From positions 3,782,001 to 3,846,000 of the forward strand of contig NZ_CP048882.1 of assembly GCF_015910445.1 (NCBI RefSeq): 64,000 nucleotides of DNA, in the 5' to 3' direction. The notes under the pieces were generated by a model that was given only the letters and a program-made list of their open reading frames with translations, had not been told where the DNA came from and made no database searches. Origin of the DNA: Streptomyces bathyalis. Lineage in GTDB: Bacteria > Actinomycetota > Actinomycetes > Streptomycetales > Streptomycetaceae. Position 1 is the stretch's first letter. Each line of letters starts with the position of its first letter. Position numbers and translations under genes: made by a program. Of the stretch, positions 53,506-61,743 are shown piece after piece.

Positions 53506-54812
53506 GCGCACCCACCTCCGCGGGCCTCCCGGTCCACAGCGACCCGCCCGGGGGCTCCCGAGCGGTCGCGGTCTGGGGCCTGGGCGTCACCGTCTACTTC
53601 GTCGCCATCACCTACCGCACGAGCCTCGGCGTGGCAGCGCTCGACGCCGCCGAGCGCTTCGACATCAGCGCCTCCGCCCTCTCCACGTTCTCCATCCTCC
53701 AACTGCTCGTCTACGCGGGGATGCAGATACCGGTCGGGCTGCTGGTGGACAGGCTGGGCACCAAGAAGGTGCTGACGCTGGGCGTGGTGCTCTTCACCCT
53801 GGGGCAGTTGGGCTTCGCCTTCTCCGGCTCCTACGCCGCGGCGCTGGCCTGCCGCGCCCTGCTGGGATGCGGCGACGCGATGACGTTCATCAGCGTCCTG
53901 CGGCTCGGATCGCGCTGGTTCCCGGCCAGGTGCGGTCCGGTCATCGCGCAGATCGCCGGCCTCATCGGCATGGCGGGCAACCTGGTCACCACGCTGGTGC
54001 TGGCCCGCGTGCTCGACGCCTTCGGCTGGACGGCCACCTTCGCGGGGAGCGCGGTGGGCGGCGTGCTGCTGCTCGTCCTCGTCGTGGCGTTCCTCAGGGA
54101 CCACCCGAAGTCGTACGCGCCGGTCCCGGTGCCGCACATGGGCGGCGGGTACATACGGCGCCAGATCGTACGGGCCTGGCGGGAGCCCGGGACCCGCCTC
54201 GGCATGTGGGTGCACTTCACGACGCAGTTCCCCGGCATGGTCTTCCTGCTGCTGTGGGGGATGCCGTTCCTCGTACAGGGGCAGGGGCTCGCACGCGCCA
54301 CCGCCGGTGAACTGCTCACGCTCATCGTGCTGTCGAACATGGTCGTGGGTCTGGTCTACGGGCAGCTGATCTCCCGTCACCACGCGGCCCGCGCCCCGCT
54401 CGCGCTCGGCACGGTGGCCGTGACCGCCGGGGTCTGGGCGACGGTCCTGCTCTGGCCGGGCCATGCCCCGGTCTGGCTGCTGGTGCTGCTGTGCACGGTG
54501 CTGGGCGCGTGCGGGCCCGCGTCCATGATCGGCTTCGACTTCGCACGGCCGGCCAACCCTCCGGAGCGGCAGGGCACGGCCTCGGGAATCGTCAACATGG
54601 GTGGTTTCACTGCCTCGATGACGACGCTTCTGGCCGTCGGCGTCCTGCTGGACCTCACCGGCGGCAGTTTCCGGGCCGGCTTCGCGAGCATCTTCGTGCT
54701 GGAGGCGCTGGGCATCGCGCAGATCCTGAGGCTCCGCAAGCGGGCGCACCGTCGTGAGCGTGAGCGCGTGGTCGCCAGCCGCGTGGAGGCGGTGCACGTC
54801 CCGGTCTCCTGA
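53502..54812 (+). CDS. MFS transporter
   Basis: A 436-residue major facilitator with about twelve hydrophobic segments. The family loop between helices 2 and 3 is VGLLVDRLGTKKVL. The N-terminus has AVWGLGVTVYFVAITYRTSLGV. GTG 53502 overlaps the GntR stop. Members of this subgroup move small organic acids, sugars or drugs; the cargo is unknown here. The basic C-terminus is Arg/Glu-rich. Confidence 0.87.
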   Translation: MSAPTSAGLPVHSDPPGGSRAVAVWGLGVTVYFVAITYRTSLGVAALDAAERFDISASALSTFSILQLLVYAGMQIPVGLLVDRLGTKKVLTLGVVLFTLGQLGFAFSGSYAAALACRALLGCGDAMTFISVLRLGSRWFPARCGPVIAQIAGLIGMAGNLVTTLVLARVLDAFGWTATFAGSAVGGVLLLVLVVAFLRDHPKSYAPVPVPHMGGGYIRRQIVRAWREPGTRLGMWVHFTTQFPGMVFLLLWGMPFLVQGQGLARATAGELLTLIVLSNMVVGLVYGQLISRHHAARAPLALGTVAVTAGVWATVLLWPGHAPVWLLVLLCTVLGACGPASMIGFDFARPANPPERQGTASGIVNMGGFTASMTTLLAVGVLLDLTGGSFRAGFASIFVLEALGIAQILRLRKRAHRRERERVVASRVEAVHVPVS

Positions 54813-54970
54813 CCTTCGGACGGGACGGAACAGGCGGGACGGGACGGTCCCGGCACGGGCCCGACGGGCTGTGCGCCGGACGGCGCCGGGCCGGTGCGCG
54901 CAAGGGAACGGGTGCGGGCAGTGGCCGGAGCGGCATGTGGCGGCGCGCTCACGGCGCCGCCCGCCGCCCG

Positions 54971-55060
54971 TTCATGGCGTGACTGCCGTTCATGGCGTGA
55001 CCGCCGGTCACGCCATGACCGCCCGGGTCAAGCCGTGACCGGCCCCGTCACGGCGTGACG
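54971..55060. repeat. direct and inverted repeats between convergent genes
   Basis: TTCATGGCGTGAC occurs at 54971-54983 and 54989-55001 (18-bp period). The second copy forms a 13-bp perfect stem with GGTCACGCCATGA (54990-55018, 3-nt loop). Further GTCAAGCCGTGAC and GTCACGGCGTGAC copies follow, the last reaching into the 3' end of the mycothiol-dependent gene. It probably works as a bidirectional terminator. Confidence 0.7.
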
Positions 55061-55878
55061 GAGAAGTTCTCCAGGATCGCCTTCGCCAGCTTGGTGTCGC
55101 CTTCGATCTTCACCTGGTCCGCGACGGCATCGGCACGCACCCGCCCGGCCGCGAGCCGCACATAGGTCTCCCAGTCCAGAGACAGCGTCACCGCGGGACC
55201 CAGGGACGGGCTGCCGTCGACCGTGCCCCGTCCGTCCGAGCCGACCCGCACCGTGCGCATGAACTCGAGCGGACCGCTCACGTCGAAGACCACCGCCGTG
55301 TTCGGGGGTGCGCCCGCCTTCTTGGCGACCACCTTCGGCAGGCCCTCCACCATCAGATCGCGCGCCACGGTCGCGCCCGCCGAGTCGAGGTTGCCCGGCT
55401 TGCCGAGCGCCCTGCGCAGATCCTGCTCGTGCACCCACAGGTCGAACGCCCGCAGCCGCAGCTGGTGTTCGAGGGTGATCTTCGTGCCGCCCGGCATGAT
55501 GTCCCGCACCTCGGCGTCCGGCGCACGCTTCTCGTTGCGCAGCTGACGGGAGCGGCGGATGATCGTGTACTCCAGCTCGCCCGTCATCTCCGGACCGGTG
55601 TGGTGCCGCCGCACGTCGACCTGGATCTCCATGTGCCGGCTGGGTTCGTCGACGACGTGGTAGAGGTCGCGCGGCAGGGTGTGGATCGGCCGCGGATCGC
55701 CGAGAAGTTCGCACTCCATGCCGATGATGTGCGAGACCACATCCCGGACCGACCACGCCGGGCAGGCGGTGCGCCGGTTCCACTCGCCCTCTACGAGCGG
55801 CCTCACCAGTTCGGATATCGCTTCGATGGACTCGGTCCAGGCGTCGACGTATGGCTGAAGGCTTGGGTGGTCGGTCAC
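55048..55878 (-). CDS. mycothiol-dependent maleylpyruvate isomerase family protein
   Basis: A 276-residue DinB/MDMPI fold protein. The N-terminal domain has LVEGEWNRRTACPAWSVRDVVSHIIGMECELL, where the His and nearby acidic residues match the metal-binding pattern. GRVRADAVADQVKIEGDTKLAKAILENFSV matches the C-terminal SCP2-like domain. The family uses mycothiol, the actinobacterial thiol cofactor. The reaction here is not known. GTG 55878 has GAGGGG upstream. Confidence 0.83.
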   Translation of the reverse strand: MTDHPSLQPYVDAWTESIEAISELVRPLVEGEWNRRTACPAWSVRDVVSHIIGMECELLGDPRPIHTLPRDLYHVVDEPSRHMEIQVDVRRHHTGPEMTGELEYTIIRRSRQLRNEKRAPDAEVRDIMPGGTKITLEHQLRLRAFDLWVHEQDLRRALGKPGNLDSAGATVARDLMVEGLPKVVAKKAGAPPNTAVVFDVSGPLEFMRTVRVGSDGRGTVDGSPSLGPAVTLSLDWETYVRLAAGRVRADAVADQVKIEGDTKLAKAILENFSVTP

Positions 55879-56031
55879 GAGACCCCTCGGGCGGTACGGA
55901 CGTTCGTCGTCTTCGGTGCGTGCGGTGCTCTCAAGTTACGCTGCGCGCGGCCCACGCGGCAGTGCTTTCGGGGCACGATGCTAGGCCCATTCGGACCCCT
56001 TTTGCGCACCGGCGGTGGTACTGTGCGCGCC

Positions 56032-56046
56032 TGTTCGGTACGAACA
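56032..56046. promoter_or_regulatory. perfect palindrome, operator candidate
   Basis: TGTTCGGTACGAACA is a perfect 15-nt palindrome (6-3-6) in the gap upstream of the mycothiol-dependent gene. It could bind a dimeric repressor. It does not match the LexA box spacing (GAAC-N4-GTTC). Confidence 0.4.
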
Positions 56047-56161
56047 CGTATGAAGTCATGCAAAGCGGTCAATTCGCCTGCCGTACGCCCCGGTTCGTCC
56101 GGCCTGCGGCACCCGGTACGCGGCCGTCCCGCGGGTGCCCCGGTGGATGCCCGCGCGCCCC

Positions 56162-56644
56162 TCAGTCGTCGCCCGTCAGAGCGTCGACGCACACCGCCAG
56201 CGACAGCAGCAACGGCACGTCGGCGCCCGGCTGTTCGATGTCCACGGCGTAGGTGTCGCGCACCCTGAACCACCTTCGGGAGATGCGTGCCAGACGCCCG
56301 CCGCCGAGCTCGATGTCGTACTCCTTGTCGAGCACGTTGCCGTGCACCGACAGCGCACCGCCGTCCGCGAGCCGCGCCTTGAAGCGGTGGCGCAGGGGCG
56401 TGAACCGCTTCTTTCGCACCGTCGCCAGCTTCTGGCCGCCGCGCTCGATCTCCATCGTCTCCCAGAGGCTGATCATCTTCCGTCGGATGACGGCGACGAC
56501 CTCCCCCTGCACGTCCTTGAGCTGGAACGTCTGCCGTACCCGCAGCGCCTTTCCGTCGACGAGGAAGGCGTGCTCCCCGTGCTCGTCGTCGATCCAGTAG
56601 TCGTCGCCGATGCCGAAGATCCGTTCGCGTACGAGATACCTCAT
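56162..56644 (-). CDS. LURP-one-related (LOR) family protein
   Basis: A 160-residue protein starting RYLVRERIFGIGDDYWIDDEHG. It has the LOR/tubby-like beta-barrel signature: FLVDGKALRVRQTFQLKDVQGEVVAVIRRK, then NVLDKEYDIELGGGRLARISRRWFRVRDTYAVDI. Family members are linked to phospholipid scramblases, but bacterial roles are unknown. No signal peptide is seen. The start was set at ATG 56644 from family resemblance. It is divergent from the NHL/thioredoxin gene. Confidence 0.83.
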   Translation of the reverse strand: MRYLVRERIFGIGDDYWIDDEHGEHAFLVDGKALRVRQTFQLKDVQGEVVAVIRRKMISLWETMEIERGGQKLATVRKKRFTPLRHRFKARLADGGALSVHGNVLDKEYDIELGGGRLARISRRWFRVRDTYAVDIEQPGADVPLLLSLAVCVDALTGDD

Positions 56645-56705
56645 GGCAGACGACTTCCCCGCACGGCGGCGGAATGCTCGCCCGGAGGCGATTGTTGCTC
56701 CGGCC

Positions 56706-58655
56706 ATGGCTTCTCACGCACGCGTACGGGCGCCCGAGCTGCAAGGGGAGGGCGGCTGGCTGAACACCGGCGGCAGGGACCTCACCCTCGCCGACCTGCG
56801 GGGGCGGATCACTCTGATCGACTTCTGGACCTTTTGCTGCGTCAACTGCCTGCATGTGCTCGACGAGTTGCGCGAGCTCGAGGAGCGGCACCGCGACACC
56901 CTCGTGATCGTGGGCGTGCACTCACCGAAGTTCGCACACGAGGCCGATCACGAGGCGGTCGTTGACGCCGTGGAGCGTTACCAGGTCGAGCACCCGGTGC
57001 TGGACGATCCTCAGCTGGCGACCTGGAAGCAGTACGCGGTACGGGCCTGGCCCACGCTCGTCGTGATCGACCCCGAGGGCTACGTCGTCGCCCAGCACGC
57101 CGGCGAGGGCCACGCGCACGCCATCGCGACGCTCGTGGAGGATCTGGAGCGCGAGCACGAGGCGAAAGGCACGCTGCGGCGCGGCGACGGCCCGTATGTG
57201 CCCCCGGAGCCCGAGCCGACCGCACTGCGCTTCCCCGGGAAGGCGCTGCGGCTGCCTGGCAGGGGCCCCACCGAGGCCACGGGCCCTGGGGGACGGAACT
57301 TCCTCGTCTCCGACACCACCCGCCATCAGCTGGTCGAGCTGGCTCCCGACGGTGAGACCGTGCTGCGCCGCGTGGGCAGCGGCGAGCGCGGCCTGGTGGA
57401 CGGCGGCCCCGGCCAGGCGCGCTTCAGCGAGCCCCAGGGACTCGCGCTGCTGCCCGACGGGAGGACGGTCGTCGTCGCCGACACCGTCAATCACGCGCTG
57501 CGCTCCTACGATCCGGTCACCGGCGAGGTGGGCACGCTCGCGGGCACCGGCGAGCAGTGGTGGCAGGGCGCCGCGACGGACGGGCCCGCCCTTGAGGTCG
57601 CCCTCTCCTCACCGTGGGACGTGGAGTGGTTCGACGGGCGGCTGTGGATCGCCATGGCGGGCGTGCACCAGCTGTGGTCGTGGACGCCGCCCGGGGCGGG
57701 TGAGCGGCAGGGACGCGTGCGGGTCGAGGCAGGGACCACCAACGAGGGCCTGGTCGACGGGCCGGTGGCCGAGGCGTGGTTCGCCCAGCCCTCGGGCCTG
57801 TCGGCCTCGGCGGACGGTGAGCGGCTGTGGGTCGCCGACTCGGAGACGAGCGCCCTGCGCCGGATCGAGCGGACGGGGGCCGGCAGGGCTCTCCAGGTGC
57901 GCACAGCCGTGGGCACGGGCCTGTTCGACTTCGGACACCGGGACGGCAGCGCCGAACAGGCCCTGTTCCAGCACCCGTTGGGCGTCACGGCGCTGCCCGG
58001 CGGGCGGGTCGCCGTCAGCGACACCTACAACAACGCGCTGCGCTGCTACGACCCGGAGAGCGGCGAAGTCACCACCCTCGCCACGGACTTGCGTGAGCCT
58101 TCGGGGGCGTTGCTCGTGGACGACCACGAAGGACGGGACGGGCCCGGGCAGGGGACCGAGATCGTGGTCGTCGAGTCGGCCCGTCACCGGCTGACGCGGT
58201 TGCGGCTCCCCGAGGAGGCCGTACGGGTCGAGCCGGTGGCCCACCGCACACAGCGCTCGGCGACCGAAGTGGCGCCCGGGGAGCTGCTGTTGGAGGTCGT
58301 CTTCCAGGCGCCCGGCGGCCAGAAGCTCGACGACCGGTACGGCCCCGCGACCCGGCTGCTCGTCGGCTCGACGCCGGAGGACCTGCTGGCGGAGGGAGCC
58401 GGTACGGGCACGGACCTGACTCGCGCAGTGCGGCTCGCGGACGGCGTGACGGAGGGCGTGCTGCACGTGTCGGCGATGGCGGCCTCGTGCGACGACCCCG
58501 ACGGGTCGGCGGAGCCGGTGGAGTACCCGGCGTGCCATGTGCACCAGCAGGACTGGGGCGTCCCGGTCCGTGTCACGGCGTCGGGCACGTCCCGGCTGCC
58601 GCTCGTGCTCGCGGGCATGGACTCGGGGGCGGCTGCTGCTGATGCGCCTTCCTGA
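56706..58655 (+). CDS. thioredoxin-like and NHL repeat protein
   Basis: A 649-residue protein. Residues 1-170 form a thioredoxin/TlpA fold with the Cys site FWTFCCVNCLHVL (CxxC formed as CVNC). The rest is an NHL beta-propeller with repeats such as FSEPQGLALLPDGRTVVVADTVNHALRSYDP and HPLGVTALPGGRVAVSDTYNNALRCYDPESG. The C-terminus is a beta-rich domain with a VHQQDWGVPV end. No signal peptide is evident, so it may be cytoplasmic. ATG 56706 is uncertain; ATG 56643 is in frame. Confidence 0.85.
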   Translation: MASHARVRAPELQGEGGWLNTGGRDLTLADLRGRITLIDFWTFCCVNCLHVLDELRELEERHRDTLVIVGVHSPKFAHEADHEAVVDAVERYQVEHPVLDDPQLATWKQYAVRAWPTLVVIDPEGYVVAQHAGEGHAHAIATLVEDLEREHEAKGTLRRGDGPYVPPEPEPTALRFPGKALRLPGRGPTEATGPGGRNFLVSDTTRHQLVELAPDGETVLRRVGSGERGLVDGGPGQARFSEPQGLALLPDGRTVVVADTVNHALRSYDPVTGEVGTLAGTGEQWWQGAATDGPALEVALSSPWDVEWFDGRLWIAMAGVHQLWSWTPPGAGERQGRVRVEAGTTNEGLVDGPVAEAWFAQPSGLSASADGERLWVADSETSALRRIERTGAGRALQVRTAVGTGLFDFGHRDGSAEQALFQHPLGVTALPGGRVAVSDTYNNALRCYDPESGEVTTLATDLREPSGALLVDDHEGRDGPGQGTEIVVVESARHRLTRLRLPEEAVRVEPVAHRTQRSATEVAPGELLLEVVFQAPGGQKLDDRYGPATRLLVGSTPEDLLAEGAGTGTDLTRAVRLADGVTEGVLHVSAMAASCDDPDGSAEPVEYPACHVHQQDWGVPVRVTASGTSRLPLVLAGMDSGAAAADAPS

Positions 58656-58925
58656 GCGGACGCCCAGGCAGCCCCTGAGAGGCGCGGGTGGCGCCTTATG
58701 CCTCGTTCGCGACGGAATGCCCGCGCATGGATGGCAAAGCGGCCTGGTCTTGCCGGGAACAGCCGGTCCGGTCGGCACGGTTGCATCGACCGAGGGACCG
58801 GTGCCGCACGGGTGGGGAACACGGAGACCACAAGGTCATGAGCCCCGCCAGGATCTGTCCCCCACGATCGCGGTGCGCCCGCCGCCCACTCGGACCAGGA
58901 CGTATTTCTGCAGGAGGACTGTTTC

Positions 58926-59759
58926 ATGACTGACCGGCCCTTGACGCTCATGGCAGTACATGCCCATCCCGACGACGAAGCCACCGGAACCGGAGGGATC
59001 CTCGCGCGGTACGCGGCCGAGGGCATCCGCACGGTTCTCGTGACGTGTACCGACGGCGGTTGCGGTGACGGACCGGGGGGTGTCAAGCCGGGCGACCCCA
59101 GACATGATCCGGCGGCCGTCGCCTTGATGCGCCGTCAGGAACTCAAGGCGAGCTGTGACGTGCTGAAGGTCAGCGATCTGGAGATGCTGGACTATGCCGA
59201 CTCCGGGATGACGGGCTGGCCGAGCAACGACGCCCCCGGATCCTTCTGGCAGACCCCCGTGGAGGAAGGCGCCGCCCGGCTCGCGGAACTCATGCGGCAC
59301 TACCGGCCCGATGTGGTCGTCACCTACGACGAGAACGGCTTCTACGGTCACCCCGACCACATCCAGGCCCACCGCATCACGATGGCGGCGCTGGAGATGA
59401 CCGAGCTGAGGCCGAAGGTGTACTGGACGACGGTGCCCCGCTCGATGATGCAGCGGTTCGGGGAGACACTGCGCGAGTTCGATGAGGACATGCCGGAGCC
59501 GGATCCTGCAGAGGCCGCCGCGATGGCCGAGATCGGCCTCCCCGACGATGAGGTCACCACGTGGGTGGACACCGTCGCATTCAGCGGTCAGAAGTTCGAT
59601 GCGCTGGCCGCGCACGCCAGTCAGGGCGAGAACATCTTCTTCCTCAAGATGGGCAAGGAGAGGTTCGGCGAGTTGATGGGCATGGAGACCTTCGTACGTG
59701 TCAAGGACGCCACCGGCGCGGCCGTACCCGAGAACGATCTCTTCGCCGGGCTGCGCTGA
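58926..59759 (+). CDS. PIG-L family deacetylase, Mca/MshB-like
   Basis: A 277-residue metal-dependent deacetylase. The zinc motif AHPDDE is at residues 13-18, with ATGTGG, and the third His site is HPDHIQAHRIT. Related actinobacterial enzymes are mycothiol S-conjugate amidase (Mca) and the mycothiol biosynthesis deacetylase MshB; the C-terminal TWVDTVAFSGQKFDALAAHASQ fits the Mca side. GGAGGA lies 9 nt upstream. It could detoxify mycothiol conjugates. Confidence 0.83.
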   Translation: MTDRPLTLMAVHAHPDDEATGTGGILARYAAEGIRTVLVTCTDGGCGDGPGGVKPGDPRHDPAAVALMRRQELKASCDVLKVSDLEMLDYADSGMTGWPSNDAPGSFWQTPVEEGAARLAELMRHYRPDVVVTYDENGFYGHPDHIQAHRITMAALEMTELRPKVYWTTVPRSMMQRFGETLREFDEDMPEPDPAEAAAMAEIGLPDDEVTTWVDTVAFSGQKFDALAAHASQGENIFFLKMGKERFGELMGMETFVRVKDATGAAVPENDLFAGLR

Positions 59760-59911
59760 TCGGCCCGTCCGACCGGGTCACGAGGGCGGTCTCCGGCACC
59801 GAGCACGAGACCTGCGGGAGCGGCCCGCGGCTTCCGCTGCGTGCGGAGGCCGCGGACCGCGAGTGTGCCGATCTCACCGGATCGCCCGGGGGCGTTCCGG
59901 CGGTTCACCGG

Positions 59912-60139
59912 TCACCCCAGGTGGTGGCGCTCCTCTTCCACCATCACCGGTGCGGCCGGGGACGGCGGCTGGGTCTTGCGGCGCTTGAAGATGCTGACGT
60001 AGACGGAGAGACCGATCAGCCCGACGGCCATCAGGACGAGCCCCACCACATCGAGATTGACGACGTCGGTGTTCATGTCGACGGCCAAGGTCAGGATGGC
60101 CCCCACTGCCAGCATGCCGATGCAGAAGACGATGCCCAT
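59912..60139 (-). CDS. DUF6458-like small membrane protein
   Basis: A 75-residue protein with two membrane helices (GIVFCIGMLAVGAILTLAV and LDVVGLVLMAVGLIGLSVYV) and a charged tail. The VDMNTDVVNLDVVG segment between them matches DUF6458, which in relatives reads as an Asn/Asp-rich turn. ATG 60139 has GGAGG upstream. The function is unknown. Confidence 0.78.
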   Translation of the reverse strand: MGIVFCIGMLAVGAILTLAVDMNTDVVNLDVVGLVLMAVGLIGLSVYVSIFKRRKTQPPSPAAPVMVEEERHHLG

Positions 60140-60253
60140 GGATTCCTTGCCTCCGATTGGCGGTTGTCCTGCTGTACGGCTTTCGTACGCGGTCCGGGTG
60201 CCCCCCGAAGTGAACGTCAATCAATCCGTACCTGTGCGGTGGCGCCAACGGGG

Positions 60254-60301
60254 AGGCGGAGCGCGGGCGTTGGGATGCATGGATCCACCCGCGCTCCGCC
60301 T
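60254..60301 (-). terminator. terminator of the aminopeptidase gene
   Basis: Arms AGGCGGAGCGCGGG (60254-60267) and CCCGCGCTCCGCCT (60288-60301) form a perfect 14-bp stem around a 20-nt loop, directly after the stop of the M18 aminopeptidase gene. Confidence 0.82.
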
Positions 60302-60310
60302 GCCGGGATT

Positions 60311-61636
60311 TCAGCCCGTGAGGAATCCGCTCATGCAACGGGTCAGCAGGTGCGGGTCGTCCACGCCGCACAGCTCACGCGCCGAGTGCATGGACAGGAT
60401 GGCCACGCCGACGTCGACGGTCGAAATGCCGTGCCTGGCCGCGGTGATGGGCCCGATCGTCGTCCCGCAGGGCATCTCGTTGTTCGACACGAACGTCTGC
60501 CAGGGCACCCCGGCCCGCTCGCAGGCCGCCGCGAAGACCGCACGGCCCGAACCGTCCGTGGCGTAGCGCTGGTTGACGTTGACCTTCAGGATCGGCCCGC
60601 CGTTGGGCTTCGGCAGGTGCCCGGGGTCGTGCCGCTCCGAGTAGTTGGGGTGCACCGCGTGGCCGGTGTCCGAGGAGAGGCACACACTCCCCGCGTACGC
60701 CCGCGCGCGGTCCTCGTAGCCGCCGCCGCGGGCGAAGACGGAGCGTTCGAGTACCGAGCCGAGGAGCGGTCCCTCGGCACCGGTGTCCGACTGGCTGCCG
60801 TTCTCCTCGTGGTCGAAGGCGGCCAGCACGGGAATGGCGGGAAGCTCGCCGCGCGCGGCCGCGTCCGCGAGCGCGACGGCACCGGCGTGCACGGAGAGGA
60901 GGTTGTCCATGCGCGGGCCGGCCAGCAGCTCCTCGTCCCGTCCGATGTACGCGGGCGGCTCCACGCTGTGCGCCATCAGGTCCCAGCCGGTGATCTCCTC
61001 GGGGGCGACGCCCGCCTCCTCGGCCACGAAGCCGATCAGGTCGCCCTCCCGCGGCGTGCCGAGGCCCCACACGGGTGTCATGTGGCGCTGACGGTCCAGC
61101 TTGAGCCCGTCGTTGACCTGCCGGTCGAGGTGGATGGCGAGCTGCGGCACGCGCAGCAGCGGCCGGCTGATGTCCACCAGCCGCGTCGTTCCGTCGCGCA
61201 TCGAGAGGCGTCCGGCCAGGCCGAGGTCCCTGTCGAGCCAGGTGTTGAGCAGGGTGCCGCCGTAGATCTCCATGCCGATCTGCCGCCAGCCGTTGCTCCC
61301 GGTGTCGGGGACCGGCTTGACGCGCAGATTGGGGGAGTCGGTGTGAGCGCCGATGATGCGGTACGGAGTTGCCGGGCCCGCGCCGGCCGGCACGTACCAG
61401 GCGATCAGCGCGCCGCCGCGCACGACGTAGTGGCCGCGGCCGCCCGTGCCGCCGCCGGCCGCGTCCCAGGCTTCCGTCTCGTCGAGCTGCCGGAAGCCCG
61501 CCTTCTCCAGCAACTCCGCCGCGCTGCGCACCGCGTGGTACGGCGTGGGTGAGTCCGAGAGGAAGCCGATGAGGCCGTCGGTGTGTGCCCGGCCCGCGTG
61601 GTGCGGCGGCGCGGGGCTCTGGGAGCGTGGGGTCAT
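60311..61636 (-). CDS. M18 family aminopeptidase
   Basis: A 441-residue zinc aminopeptidase of the aspartyl aminopeptidase (M18) family. Metal and catalytic segments are GAHTDSPNLRVKP, AAFDHEENGSQSDTGAEG, SSDTGHAVHPNYSERHDP and, near the end, HSARELCGVDDPHLLTRCM. It removes N-terminal acidic or other residues in the cytoplasm. The start is ATG 61636 (TPRSQSPAPPHHAGRAHTDGLIGFL). Its promoter region overlaps the terminator of the acyl-CoA dehydrogenase gene. Confidence 0.9.
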   Translation of the reverse strand: MTPRSQSPAPPHHAGRAHTDGLIGFLSDSPTPYHAVRSAAELLEKAGFRQLDETEAWDAAGGGTGGRGHYVVRGGALIAWYVPAGAGPATPYRIIGAHTDSPNLRVKPVPDTGSNGWRQIGMEIYGGTLLNTWLDRDLGLAGRLSMRDGTTRLVDISRPLLRVPQLAIHLDRQVNDGLKLDRQRHMTPVWGLGTPREGDLIGFVAEEAGVAPEEITGWDLMAHSVEPPAYIGRDEELLAGPRMDNLLSVHAGAVALADAAARGELPAIPVLAAFDHEENGSQSDTGAEGPLLGSVLERSVFARGGGYEDRARAYAGSVCLSSDTGHAVHPNYSERHDPGHLPKPNGGPILKVNVNQRYATDGSGRAVFAAACERAGVPWQTFVSNNEMPCGTTIGPITAARHGISTVDVGVAILSMHSARELCGVDDPHLLTRCMSGFLTG

Positions 61637-61657
61637 ACGCTCAGCATACGAAGGCGA

Positions 61658-61696
61658 AACGTCCTTCTCCTGCCCCGGAGGGAGGAGAAGGACGTT
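61658..61696 (-). terminator. terminator of the acyl-CoA dehydrogenase gene
   Basis: Arms AACGTCCTTCTCCT and AGGAGAAGGACGTT form a perfect 14-bp stem with an 11-nt loop. It sits between two genes on the minus strand, about 50 nt after the stop of the upstream one. Confidence 0.85.
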
Positions 61697-61743
61697 CCGC
61701 ATGGGGGGATCCGGCGCTCGGTCCGAGCGGGCGGAAGAGCGGG

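Noticed and set aside
56032..56046. LexA (SOS) box
   Set aside because: The palindrome has GTTC before GAAC with a wrong spacer; the actinobacterial SOS box is GAAC-N4-GTTC.
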